NCBI GenBank assembly: GCA_044235425.1
Contig: JBIIHW010000009.1
Location: forward strand, 62,001 to 126,000
Reading direction: 5' to 3'
DNA length: 64,000 bases
Source: JBJSXJ01 sp044235425
Lineage (GTDB): Bacteria; Planctomycetota; Planctomycetia; Pirellulales; Pirellulaceae
Positions 34,883-43,775 of this stretch are shown here, piece after piece (position 1 is the first letter of the stretch; the number at the start of each line of letters is the position of its first letter). The translations under genes were made by a program, and so were the position numbers. The notes below the pieces were generated by a model that was given only the letters and a program-made list of their open reading frames with translations, did no database searches and was not told the DNA's origin.

Positions 34883-36189
34883 GTAGTGTGGCAACGATGA
34901 GTGGTAGCGCGGGCAGCGCGCTGGGATTTTTTGATCGCACAGCGAAGCAAATGATCACGGGGCAATTGAGCGATTTGAAAGAGGGGCAACTGCAGATCAT
35001 TGATGCGTCTGGGACGACGATGTTCGGGCAGCCCGCTGATTTGCTGGCCACGATGCGAGTGCGGGAGCCGCGGTTCTTTCGTCACGCGGTGCTGGGGGGA
35101 ACGCTGTCGGTCGCCGAATCCTACTTGAATGGTGATTGGGACTGTGATGACCTCACCGCACTCTTCCGGCTCTTCGTCCGCAACATGAATGCGGCAGATC
35201 AGATTGATCGGGGAGTGTCCCGAGTGGCGCAGTGGAGTCATCGGCTGTATCACTGGTGGCACGCCAACAGCAAGCAGGGAAGTCGGAAGAATATCGAAGC
35301 ACACTACGACCTTGGTAATGACTTCTTTCGCTTGTGGCTCGACGACACGATGGCCTATTCTTCGGGAGTCTTTGGTCATGCCGACGCGTCGCTTCAGGAG
35401 GCCTCGGTTGAAAAGTTCGATCGAGTCTGTCGTAAGCTGGAGCTCACACCTAAAGATCATCTTTTGGAAATTGGCACGGGCTGGGGGGGCATGGCCCTGC
35501 ACGCAGCGGGGCAGTATGGCTGTCACGTGACGACCACCACAATCTCGCAGCGGCAACTGGAATATGCCCGTGAACGCGTGGAAATGGCGGGCTTGCAGCA
35601 TTTAATCTCGCTGCGACAAGATGACTATCGCGACCTCACGGGGCAATATGACCATTTAGTGTCGATTGAAATGATCGAGGCAGTCGGGCACCGGTATCTC
35701 GATGATTATTTTCGTCAGTGTGGTCGTTTGCTGCGACCGACAGGCTCGTTTGTGCTGCAGGCGATCGTGATGCCGGAGCGTGTGCATGGCACTTATTTGA
35801 AATGTGTGGACTTCATTCAGCGCTACGTCTTTCCGGGTGGCTGTTTGCCCTCGGTGGCCTCAATCTTGGGAGCGGTTGGACGGACGACCGATTTCCGCTT
35901 GGCGCACGTCGAGGATATGGCACCGCATTATTCCTGCACACTGAAGCTCTGGCGCGAGACGTTCGAGCAGCGTTTGGATTTAGTCCGTTCCCAGGGTTAC
36001 TCCGAGCGTTTCATTCGGTTGTGGCGTTACTACTTGGCGTACTGCGAGGCCGTATTTGCGGAGCGGCATGTGGGAGTCGTGCAAATTCGACTGGATAAAC
36101 CCAAATGTCGCCGCGATCCACTGGATTTTCAGTCGCGTGTTCAAGCCGGTACTGCCGCTCGCCTTGTTCCTGTTGGCGAACAGTTCTAG
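34879..36189 (+). CDS. Cyclopropane-fatty-acyl-phospholipid synthase family methyltransferase
   Basis: The 436-residue product matches the Cfa family in length. The N-terminal domain contains TMFGQPADLLATMRVREPRFF and GDWDCDDLTALFRLFVRN. The catalytic domain follows: AHYDLGNDFFRLWLDDTMAYSSGVF, the SAM motif LLEIGTGWGGMALHAA, TTTISQRQLEYARERV, SIEMIEAVGHRYLDDYF and YVFPGGCLPS. It transfers a methylene from S-adenosylmethionine to the double bond of a membrane phospholipid acyl chain, or in related systems makes other methyl-branched fatty acids. The ATG overlaps the DUF1365 stop. The genus-specific product (cyclopropane or other) is not determined. Confidence 0.92.
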   Translation: MSSVATMSGSAGSALGFFDRTAKQMITGQLSDLKEGQLQIIDASGTTMFGQPADLLATMRVREPRFFRHAVLGGTLSVAESYLNGDWDCDDLTALFRLFVRNMNAADQIDRGVSRVAQWSHRLYHWWHANSKQGSRKNIEAHYDLGNDFFRLWLDDTMAYSSGVFGHADASLQEASVEKFDRVCRKLELTPKDHLLEIGTGWGGMALHAAGQYGCHVTTTTISQRQLEYARERVEMAGLQHLISLRQDDYRDLTGQYDHLVSIEMIEAVGHRYLDDYFRQCGRLLRPTGSFVLQAIVMPERVHGTYLKCVDFIQRYVFPGGCLPSVASILGAVGRTTDFRLAHVEDMAPHYSCTLKLWRETFEQRLDLVRSQGYSERFIRLWRYYLAYCEAVFAERHVGVVQIRLDKPKCRRDPLDFQSRVQAGTAARLVPVGEQF

Positions 36190-36395
36190 AATCGCTGCGG
36201 CGTGGTGGCTGATGGGAGCAGCGCGTGGCGATCGAGGAACGCGTTTTTTCCGATCCTTGCTGCCGGCTTGTTGATTGCTCCCCGGTCTCTGCGTTGTCGT
36301 GGCTGGCTATTTGATTGCCGGCGCGTTTTATTCGCCCGTTTTTTTTGCACCTTGATTGGCATCGATCGTTCACTACGAGCCGATGTAGTTTTGCC

Positions 36396-39236
36396 ATGCC
36401 TCGTTATAATCCCGCCGTAATTGAACCGAAGTGGCAGCAGTTTTGGGAATCGCGAGCAACGTTTCGGGCACCGCGTTTGCCGACCGGCCCCAAGCTTTAT
36501 GTGCTCGATATGTTCCCCTACCCGAGCGGCGATGGGTTACACGTAGGACATCCCGAAGGCTACACGGCGACGGATATCGTCTGTCGGTTTGCCCGGATGC
36601 GTGGTCAAAGCGTGTTGCATCCGATGGGGTTTGATTCGTTTGGATTGCCGGCGGAAGAGCATGCAATTAAGACGAACACTCCGCCTCGAGTGCAAACGGA
36701 TAAAAACATCGCCAACTTCCGTCGGCAACTCAAGATGCTCGGTTTCAGTTACGACTGGGATCGCGAACTGGCGACGACTGACATGGAGTACGTGCGCTGG
36801 ACTCAGTGGATCTTTTTGATTTTGTTCGATTCTTGGTTTGATGAGTCTGAGCAGCGTGGCCGTCCGATGGCGGAATTGCCGATTCCCACGGAAGTGCAGT
36901 CAGCGGGCGCGGATGCAGTGCGCCGCTATCAAGATGAGCGTCGACTGGCGTTTCAGACGGAGGCGCTGGTGAACTGGTGCCCGGCTTTGGGCACGGTGCT
37001 GGCCAATGAAGAGGTGATCGACGGCAAGAGCGAGCGTGGCAATCATCCCGTACAACGCTTGCCGCTTCGTCAGTGGATGCTGCGTATCACCTCGTACGCG
37101 GAACGTTTGGAGCGAGATCTGGAACTAGTTCAGTGGCCGGACAGCACGAAGAAGCTGCAGTCGGACTGGATTGGTCGGAGCAGCGGTGCCGAGGTTGATT
37201 TCTTTTTGGGGCAGAGCGCGGAATTTTCGGCCTGGAAAGCGCAGCGCACGGCCAGCGGGTATCCGCGTTTGGCGGCCGACGATGTCCTGCGCATCTACAC
37301 CACTCGCCCTGATACGCTCTATGGCGCGACCTATATGGTGATCGCGCCCGAACATCCGCTGGTGAGTCGTTTGACGACGAGCGATCAGCAGTCGGTGGTG
37401 GAAGCTTACTGCCGGAAGGCGGCCGGTAAAAGCGATCGCGAACGACAGGAGGATGCCAAGTCGAAAACGGGCGTCTTCACCGGTTCCTACGCGATCAATC
37501 CGGTAAACGGGCAGCCGATTCCAATCTGGATCGCCGACTACGTACTCATCAGCTACGGCACGGGTGCGATCATGGCGGTGCCCGCTCACGACACACGCGA
37601 CTTTGAATTCGCTCGGCAATTTCAATTACCGATTATTCCGGTGGTCGATCCGGCCGGTCATGCGGGCGTGGATGTGGCGGCCGTGATGGCGGGCGAGGTC
37701 TGTTTTGCGGAAGTGGGGCGAGCGATCAATTCCGGTGCTTATGATGGTGTGACCACCGAGGAGCTCAAGCCGCGGATCACGGCCGATCTTGCGCAGCACG
37801 GCTTAGCGCGAGAGGCCGTCAACTACAAACTGCGCGACTGGCTCTTCAGTCGACAGCGATTTTGGGGGGAGCCGTTCCCGCTGCTTCATGAGTTGAACTC
37901 GGCGGGACAACCCACCGGTGTGGTGCGAGCGGTACCGGTTGAACAGCTTCCTGTGCGCTTGCCAGACCTGGAAGATTACAAACCGCATGGGCGGCCCGAA
38001 CCGCTGCTGGCCAAGGCCGATGACAGCTGGCTTTATCCGATCATTGATGGAGTGAAGTATCGCCGCGAGACGAATACGATGCCGCAATGGGCTGGCTCAT
38101 GCTGGTATTATCTGCGGTTCATCGACCCGCGCAACAGTGGAGTGTTTGTTGATCGCGAACTGGAACGAGCTTGGATGCCGATCGATCTGTACGTGGGTGG
38201 GGCTGAACATGCGGTGCTGCATCTGCTCTATGCTCGCTTCTGGCACAAGGTCCTGTTTGATCGAGGTTATGTCAGCACTCCGGAACCGTTCCGCAAACTG
38301 GTTCATCAAGGCATGATCCTGGGTGAGATTGAATTCACCGGGTATGAGTTGGCGGCGGGGACGGCGGTGAGTGCGGCGGAGGTGGGCGAGGATGAAAACG
38401 GATCACCAATCGTCAAACGCACGCGGGAAGCGGTAACCGCGGTCAAGCTACGGGCCGATCAGGTGGAGAAGCAGGGTGATCTGTTCGTCTGGAAAGGGCA
38501 GCCAACCCTACGCGTGGATAGTCGGGCTCACAAGATGTCTAAGAGTCGCGGCAACGTCGTGAATCCCGATGCGATTGTCGCCGAGTATGGAGCCGATTCT
38601 TTGCGGCTCTACGAAATGTTCATGGGACCACTGGAAGCGGTAAAGCCCTGGAGCATGTCGGGGGTGAGTGGAGTGCGTACGTTTCTTGATCGAGTCTGGC
38701 GACTGATCATGGAGGAGCGCGTCGAAGATTATCAGCTCAATGCTGCAGTGCAGGATGTCGAGCCGACGTTGGAGCAGAATCGAGTGCTGCACCGAACGAT
38801 TCAGGCGGTCACTCGTGACACGGCCAATCTGGAGTTCAACACGGCGATTGCCCGCATGATGGAGTTCGTAAATTTCTTTACGAAGGAAACCGTACGTCCT
38901 CGTTCCGTGCTGGAACGTTTTGTGCTCTTGATCGCACCTTACGCTCCTCACCTTGCGGAAGAGCTCTGGGAGGTTCTGGGGCATCGGGACACGCTGGCGT
39001 ACGAACCTTGGCCGGTGGTGAACGAGGAGTATTTGCGCGAAGAGTCGGTGGAGGTGCCGGTGCAGATTAGCGGGAAGGTACGAGCCAAAGTGAATGTACC
39101 AACCGACTGCTCGACCAGCGACTTGGAAGCGGCCGCGCGGGCTGAGCCGCGGATTGCTGAATTACTGGCGGGTAAACAAATTGTGAAAGTAGTGGTCGTT
39201 CCCGGAAGACTGGTCAACTTCGTGGTCCGTGGATAG
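36396..39236 (+). CDS. leuS: Leucyl-tRNA synthetase
   Basis: The ATG at 36396 gives 946 residues and starts MPRYNPAVIEPKWQQFWES, the standard LeuRS start. The class I signatures are HVGH at about residues 49-52 within FPYPSGDGLHVGHPEG, and KMSKS at 713-717. The CP1 editing domain is present (TTRPDTLYGATYMVIAPEHP and a later GTGAIMAVPAHDTRDFEFA), as is a leucine-specific insertion just before KMSKS. It charges tRNA-Leu in the cytoplasm. The gene is followed after 19 bases by glgC on the same strand, so the two may share a transcript although the pathways are unrelated. Confidence 0.98.
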   Translation: MPRYNPAVIEPKWQQFWESRATFRAPRLPTGPKLYVLDMFPYPSGDGLHVGHPEGYTATDIVCRFARMRGQSVLHPMGFDSFGLPAEEHAIKTNTPPRVQTDKNIANFRRQLKMLGFSYDWDRELATTDMEYVRWTQWIFLILFDSWFDESEQRGRPMAELPIPTEVQSAGADAVRRYQDERRLAFQTEALVNWCPALGTVLANEEVIDGKSERGNHPVQRLPLRQWMLRITSYAERLERDLELVQWPDSTKKLQSDWIGRSSGAEVDFFLGQSAEFSAWKAQRTASGYPRLAADDVLRIYTTRPDTLYGATYMVIAPEHPLVSRLTTSDQQSVVEAYCRKAAGKSDRERQEDAKSKTGVFTGSYAINPVNGQPIPIWIADYVLISYGTGAIMAVPAHDTRDFEFARQFQLPIIPVVDPAGHAGVDVAAVMAGEVCFAEVGRAINSGAYDGVTTEELKPRITADLAQHGLAREAVNYKLRDWLFSRQRFWGEPFPLLHELNSAGQPTGVVRAVPVEQLPVRLPDLEDYKPHGRPEPLLAKADDSWLYPIIDGVKYRRETNTMPQWAGSCWYYLRFIDPRNSGVFVDRELERAWMPIDLYVGGAEHAVLHLLYARFWHKVLFDRGYVSTPEPFRKLVHQGMILGEIEFTGYELAAGTAVSAAEVGEDENGSPIVKRTREAVTAVKLRADQVEKQGDLFVWKGQPTLRVDSRAHKMSKSRGNVVNPDAIVAEYGADSLRLYEMFMGPLEAVKPWSMSGVSGVRTFLDRVWRLIMEERVEDYQLNAAVQDVEPTLEQNRVLHRTIQAVTRDTANLEFNTAIARMMEFVNFFTKETVRPRSVLERFVLLIAPYAPHLAEELWEVLGHRDTLAYEPWPVVNEEYLREESVEVPVQISGKVRAKVNVPTDCSTSDLEAAARAEPRIAELLAGKQIVKVVVVPGRLVNFVVRG

Positions 39237-39255
39237 GGACCGTTAGAAAGCGATC

Positions 39256-40554
39256 ATGCGCAACGTCATCTGTATCGTTCTAGGTGGTGGTCGAGGTACT
39301 CGTCTCTATCCGCTCACCAAATATCGTTCCAAGCCCGCGGTGCCACTCACCGCCAACTATCGACTGATCGACATTCCGCTTTCGAACTGCCTGAATAGCG
39401 GGCTCAACCATATCTATGTGCTCACCCAGTTTTTGTCAGTGAGTTTACATCGTCATATTCGGCAGACCTATCGTTTCGATCATTTCAGCGGCGGCTTCGT
39501 CGAAATCCTTGCGGCCCAGCAGACAATGGATGAAGGTGCTACCGATTGGTATCAGGGCACCGCCGATGCCGTCCGTAAGCAGCTGCGCTACATTCAGCAG
39601 CCAGGAGTTGAATATGTCTTGATTTTGTCGGGTGATCAGCTTTATCGCATGAACTATCGCGAGTTGCTGCAAACGCATCGTGATTCGAAGGCGGATGCGA
39701 CCATTGCGGCGCTGCCCGTCACGCGGGAAGCGGCCCGGTCGTTCGGCATCATGCGGATCGATCAGGATGGGCGAGTGGTCGGATTTGTGGAGAAGCCGCA
39801 GACGGCTGATGATCTAAACCTCGTGCGCATGGAACCCGAGTGGATTGACGCTCGCGGAATCGATTCCCGCGGACGCGATTGCCTCGCCAATATGGGCGTC
39901 TATGTTTTTAATCGCGATGTGCTGGAAGAGTTACTGCTGAAGACCGATTATCGAGATTTCGGCAAGGAGATTTTTCCGACGGCAATTCGTTCCAAGCGAG
40001 TGCAAGTGCATCTGTTCGATGGTTACTGGGAAGATGTCGGTACGATCAAGTCGTACTATGATTCCAGCTTGAGTTTGGCCAGTGCGCGACCTCCATTTGA
40101 TCTGGCTTCCGCAGAGGCGCCGATCTATTCACGTCCCGAGTTTTTACCACCAACGCAGATTCAGGGGGCGACGGTACGGCAAAGTTTGATCGCCGATGGT
40201 TGTCGCATCAGTGAAGGTGCCGTGATTGAAAATAGCATTATCGGACTGCGCTGTTTGATCGGTCCCAATGTGACCATTCGCGATTCGATTGTGTTGGGAG
40301 CGGATGCGTATGAATCCGAGGATGAACTGACAGCGGCACGCTCGCGCGGTTTACCCCCCATCGGCATCGGTGAAGGCTCGCTGATTGTCGGCAGTATTCT
40401 CGACAAAAACTGCCGCGTGGGGCGGCGAGTGGAGATTGTGAATCGAGCGGGAACGGAGAATAGTGCGGGCGATGCGAATGATTGCCTGATTCGCGACGGC
40501 ATCCCGATTGTGCTCAAAGATGCCGTTATTCCGGACGGTTGGAAATTGGCTTAA
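39256..40554 (+). CDS. glgC: Glucose-1-phosphate adenylyltransferase
   Basis: The 432-residue product starts with the nucleotidyltransferase signature IVLGGGRGTRLYPLTKYRSKPAVPL, followed by YRLIDIPLSNCLNSGLNHIYVLTQFLSVSLHRH, LILSGDQLYRMNY (metal-binding Asp) and FVEKPQ. A left-handed beta-helix domain follows, with repeats such as VRQSLIADGCRISEGAVIENSIIG. It makes ADP-glucose from glucose-1-phosphate and ATP for glycogen synthesis. The length and motifs are typical of bacterial GlgC; the class with the plant-like extended C-terminus is possible. A likely terminator begins right after the stop codon. Confidence 0.95.
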   Translation: MRNVICIVLGGGRGTRLYPLTKYRSKPAVPLTANYRLIDIPLSNCLNSGLNHIYVLTQFLSVSLHRHIRQTYRFDHFSGGFVEILAAQQTMDEGATDWYQGTADAVRKQLRYIQQPGVEYVLILSGDQLYRMNYRELLQTHRDSKADATIAALPVTREAARSFGIMRIDQDGRVVGFVEKPQTADDLNLVRMEPEWIDARGIDSRGRDCLANMGVYVFNRDVLEELLLKTDYRDFGKEIFPTAIRSKRVQVHLFDGYWEDVGTIKSYYDSSLSLASARPPFDLASAEAPIYSRPEFLPPTQIQGATVRQSLIADGCRISEGAVIENSIIGLRCLIGPNVTIRDSIVLGADAYESEDELTAARSRGLPPIGIGEGSLIVGSILDKNCRVGRRVEIVNRAGTENSAGDANDCLIRDGIPIVLKDAVIPDGWKLA

Positions 40555-40586
40555 CGGGCCGATCGGTCGCCTCCAGGCCCGGTTTT
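40555..40586 (+). terminator. Probable Rho-independent terminator of glgC
   Basis: CGGGCC (40555-40560) directly follows the glgC stop and pairs with GGCCCG (40576-40581), with GTTTT next. The stem is only six base pairs with a long loop, so strength is uncertain. Confidence 0.45.
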
Positions 40587-40596
40587 GCGAGCGGAT

Positions 40597-40644
40597 TGCG
40601 ATGAAGTTACGGGACCGTACGACTCCCGTTGGAACTTCATCGCA
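40597..40644. repeat. Long hairpin ending on the start codon of the PD-(D/E)XK nuclease gene
   Basis: TGCGATGAAGTT (40597-40608) and AACTTCATCGCA (40633-40644) form 12 pairs, and inside them ACGGGA (40609-40614) pairs with TCCCGT (40624-40629), leaving a three-base bulge and a nine-base loop. The last base of the right arm is the A of the ATG at 40644, so the hairpin could mask the start. Confidence 0.8.
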
Positions 40645-41564
40645 TGATTATAAATATCCGCCCCACTGTTGATCTTGCGTTTCGGTTAATGCTGGGAAGC
40701 CCCGAGCATCCCGCCATAACGCTTCATTTTTTGAATTCGGTCATAGTAAGCGAGTCGCCCATTCGGCAGGTGACAATTTTGAACCCGACTTTGGAAAAGG
40801 AAGTCGACGACGATAAGCTCGCGATCCTGGACATCAAGGCTCAAGATGAGACTGGACGAGTATTTAATATCGAAATGCAGACATCACTCGCAGGGAGCTT
40901 GCAGCGTCGCTTAATGTATTACGCCGCCAGGCTCTACAGCCAGCAACTGAAAGACGGGATGCCTTATCGGCAGCTCTGTCCAACCATCAGTATTTGCGTG
41001 TTAAGTAAAACTCTGTTTCCGCAATTTCCCCACTTACATTTTGATTTTCGGATGCGGGAGCGATTCGCTCTTACCTTGATCGAGGATTTTCAGATTCATT
41101 TGATTGAGTTGCCGAAATCGACCACCACCGTGCATAATGTTCGTTCCTCGAATTCACTGCAACGATGGGCGTTTTTTTTAGCACGAGCGCACGAGATTGA
41201 TGCGGACGAGCTACGTCGATTGCTTCCGGAACCGGAATTTCACGAAGCCTTGGGAGTACTGGAGATGATCACGCATACACCGGCCACCCGGGAACTGTAC
41301 GAGGCCCGCCTCAAAGCCAAACTCGACGAAGAAGCCAGGCTCTACGATGCCCGAACAGAAGGATTGAGCCAGGGAATCAGCCAGGGAATCAGCCAGGGAC
41401 GCTTGGAGGGGTTGTCCCAAGGTAAGTGGATTGGGAGAATCCAGACTTTGGAGGGGCTGTTGGGATTGACGCTCACCGATCCTCGCGTTTTGGAATCCTG
41501 GAGCGAAACGGAACTGGCAACCAAAGCCCAAGAGCTCGAGCAACACTTTCGCACACGTCCGTAA
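40644..41564 (+). CDS. PD-(D/E)XK nuclease family transposase-like protein (Rpn type)
   Basis: The ATG at 40644 gives 306 residues; an in-frame TTG five codons upstream is less likely. The N-terminal part INIRPTVDLAFRLMLGSPEHPAITLHFLNSVI and DIKAQDETGRVFNIEMQTS, with the catalytic D...ExQ pattern, match the Rpn/PDDEXK_2 nuclease family, members of which promote recombination. The middle has SLAGSLQRRLMYYAARLYSQQL. Near the C-terminus is a Gln-Gly repeat (SQGISQGISQG, from a 12-bp DNA repeat), which is common in this family. Although called transposase-like, no terminal repeats or target duplication were identified. It is separated from glgC by a long hairpin. Confidence 0.85.
   Translation: MIINIRPTVDLAFRLMLGSPEHPAITLHFLNSVIVSESPIRQVTILNPTLEKEVDDDKLAILDIKAQDETGRVFNIEMQTSLAGSLQRRLMYYAARLYSQQLKDGMPYRQLCPTISICVLSKTLFPQFPHLHFDFRMRERFALTLIEDFQIHLIELPKSTTTVHNVRSSNSLQRWAFFLARAHEIDADELRRLLPEPEFHEALGVLEMITHTPATRELYEARLKAKLDEEARLYDARTEGLSQGISQGISQGRLEGLSQGKWIGRIQTLEGLLGLTLTDPRVLESWSETELATKAQELEQHFRTRP
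41367..41399. repeat. 12-bp tandem repeat AGCCAGGGAATC inside the Rpn-type gene
   Basis: Two exact copies (41367, 41379) and a partial third encode the Ser-Gln-Gly-Ile repeats. The unit keeps the reading frame. Confidence 0.88.
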
Positions 41565-41707
41565 AAGTTGCTGGCGAGGTGCTTCTGCAGCCGCCTCGTG
41601 CGCAGAGCGATCCGAATGGCTCTATCCAGAGCTGCCTTGTGGTCGCTTGCTGAACGGCTCTGCGGTGTCTCCACCACCACAAAACTAGGAATCACCGCCA
41701 AACCACA

Positions 41708-43057
41708 TTACGAGCCGCTTAAATCGCTGCGGATTTCGGCACGGGCAGCTTGCAGTTGAGCGCGGACGTCGGCCATCGTAAGGCCCGAGGCGAAGACGGT
41801 ACAAATCGGGGCTCCTGCGGGGATCGATTCACCGGCGCGGGGGATGTCGGCTAGCGCTGGCCAAGCTCGACCTCGGATGCGATCGACCCAGCGATCACTG
41901 TTGGCTGCAGAAACCAGGAACGCCTCCTGGGCATAGACGACAAGTTTGCCGTGCAAGGTCGACGTGGCTCGAGCGAATGGTGTTCGTCGAGGGCTTTGAG
42001 CACAGGCGGCCTGATGTAAGAGAAACGCATTCTCTCCGGTCGCCCGTTCCAGGATCTCCACGGATGCCGTCCAACGAGGATTGACTTCCAATACGAACAC
42101 CTGAAACGTCGTGGCCCGATCGGATGAGTCGGAAGAGGCTTTGGAAACGACCAAGGAGGTGGCTACGTCAGTGGGAGGACTGACCGACTTAATGATCAAG
42201 TCAACTCCAAAGATGCCGCTGAGCTGCCCCCAACGGGCGATCGTCTTGCCGATCCGTTCAATCTCTTTTTCCACGGCTGTGGGCAATGCGACAGGCCCTA
42301 TGGAACCGGCGTAATCGAAGTTCGCTCGGGTCAGCAATTTAGCGGTGGCCGATTGACCGGTTGCGCAAGGCTCCTGTTCGGGCGATTCCTGTGTGAGCGA
42401 TTCTTGCTGGGGCCAGTCACGACCGACGAACTGCTGGGTGACGCCCCAGAGTACCGCCTCACCACCCGCCGCCAGAAACACGGCTCCATACGATTCGCCG
42501 GCGATATACTCCTGCCAGTAACAGAGCGATTCGGACTGTTCGTCGGCAGTCACCAATGCTCTTGAAGTCTGGCCATGATACCAGTGGATCTGCAGCCCAC
42601 CGCCGGAACGTCGCGGCTTGCGCAACCACCGTAAGGCGTGAGAGGAATTCGCCGTGGTGGACGGTGAGGGTTCGATGTTGGCGAGTTCCGCGATGGTCCA
42701 GACGGTGTGGGGCACGGCGATCTGTTCGGCGCGGAGATGATTGAACAGCAACTTTGGATCGCGAACGGCCATCAGGTTCTCTGGAGCAATTCCCAGTAGG
42801 TGATGTCGAGTGGAGATATCGGCAATGATTTGCGGGTGGTTTTCGAGTGCGCCGGTGTAGAGCCAGTCGCTGGCGGGGAATCGACGAGTGACTTCCGCAA
42901 CCTGGGAGGGATATTTTTCGACGCCGACGATGGTGCCCGAGAAGGTCTCGAAATCGCGATCGCCAAAAGCATCGATCGCCAGCGGCAAATGACCCGCTCG
43001 GCTGACCGACTGCGCGGCAGCACGAGCGCTGCCACCAACAATTAACACAGTATTCAT
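41708..43057 (-). CDS. ATP-grasp domain protein
   Basis: This 449-residue protein has the ATP-grasp layout: an N-terminal nucleotide-fold segment (TVLIVGGSARAAAQSVSRAGHLPLAIDAFGD), a central domain beginning near VRDPKLLFNHLRAEQIAVPHT, basic RWLRKPRRSGGGLQIHWY for phosphate binding, LCYWQEYIAGESYGAVFLAAG, and the metal-binding FVLEVNPRWTASVEILE. ATP-grasp enzymes join a carboxylate to an amine or thiol. Homologues lie in methanopterin-linked C1 gene clusters in planctomycetes and methylotrophs. Its divergent position beside fae suggests a part in tetrahydromethanopterin synthesis, but this is inference. Confidence 0.82.
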   Translation of the reverse strand: MNTVLIVGGSARAAAQSVSRAGHLPLAIDAFGDRDFETFSGTIVGVEKYPSQVAEVTRRFPASDWLYTGALENHPQIIADISTRHHLLGIAPENLMAVRDPKLLFNHLRAEQIAVPHTVWTIAELANIEPSPSTTANSSHALRWLRKPRRSGGGLQIHWYHGQTSRALVTADEQSESLCYWQEYIAGESYGAVFLAAGGEAVLWGVTQQFVGRDWPQQESLTQESPEQEPCATGQSATAKLLTRANFDYAGSIGPVALPTAVEKEIERIGKTIARWGQLSGIFGVDLIIKSVSPPTDVATSLVVSKASSDSSDRATTFQVFVLEVNPRWTASVEILERATGENAFLLHQAACAQSPRRTPFARATSTLHGKLVVYAQEAFLVSAANSDRWVDRIRGRAWPALADIPRAGESIPAGAPICTVFASGLTMADVRAQLQAARAEIRSDLSGS

Positions 43058-43208
43058 GCTGGGGCTTTCGGTGCGGTTTCGAGTCGTGACGAAAAGTAAG
43101 TCAGGAAGTCAGGGATTGCATTCAAGAGGCACTACGTTTACTCTTTCCGGCTTGTCGAAATGGTTCCCAGATTACGTTTATCGGATCCGTCAAGAGGAGT
43201 ATCCTGTC

Positions 43209-43703
43209 ATGTCTATGTTTATCGGTGAAGCCCTGGTGGGCGACGGCAATGAAATCGCTCACATCGACCTGTTGATCGGCAGCAAGGACGGCCCAGTCGG
43301 CCACGCTTTCGCCAATGCTTTGGCTCGACAAAGTGCTGGTCACACGAATTTGCTCGCTGTCGTCACCCCGAATTTGGCGGTCAAGCCGGCAACGGTTATG
43401 GTCACGAAGGTCACGATCAAGGGCATGAAGCAAGCCGTACAGATGTTCGGACCAGCTCAAGCTGCTGTGGCCAAGGCCGTGGCTGACTCGGTCGCCGACG
43501 GCGTGATTCCCAAGACTCAGGCTGAAGATCTGGTGATTGTGTGCGGCGTGTTCATCCACCCCGCTGCCGCCGACGACAAGAAGATTTACCAGTACAACTA
43601 TGAAGCCACCAAGATGGCAATTTCCCACGCCATGACCGGCAAGCCTTCGGCAGACGAAATGATCAAGGGCAAGGACCTTGTCCACCCGTTCCGCGGCTTC
43701 TAG
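43209..43703 (+). CDS. fae: Formaldehyde-activating enzyme
   Basis: AAGAGGAG precedes the ATG at 43209, which starts a 164-residue protein matching Fae throughout: MFIGEALVGDGNEIAHIDLLIGSK, with the conserved His at 18, then SAGHTNLLAVVTPNLAVKPATVMVTKVTIKG and QAVQMFGPAQAAVAKAVADSV, ending FIHPAAADDKKIYQYNYEATKMAI. The enzyme speeds condensation of formaldehyde with tetrahydromethanopterin to methylene-H4MPT in the cytoplasm. The next gene encodes the dehydrogenase for the following step. In planctomycetes this points to formaldehyde oxidation or detoxification rather than methane formation. A plus-strand extension upstream of this ATG is not supported. Confidence 0.96.
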   Translation: MSMFIGEALVGDGNEIAHIDLLIGSKDGPVGHAFANALARQSAGHTNLLAVVTPNLAVKPATVMVTKVTIKGMKQAVQMFGPAQAAVAKAVADSVADGVIPKTQAEDLVIVCGVFIHPAAADDKKIYQYNYEATKMAISHAMTGKPSADEMIKGKDLVHPFRGF

Positions 43704-43775
43704 TCGACAACCCTCAAGGCGAGCAATAGCTGCGACCAGTCGCTGCTTGCCTGATTGTCCTGTCGGACGCTTTTC

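Noticed and set aside
43056..43208. An upstream extension of fae starting at 43056
   Set aside because: Fae homologues begin at the MFIGEALVGDG segment, and the ATG at 43209 has a good ribosome site; the extension overlaps the divergent promoter region.
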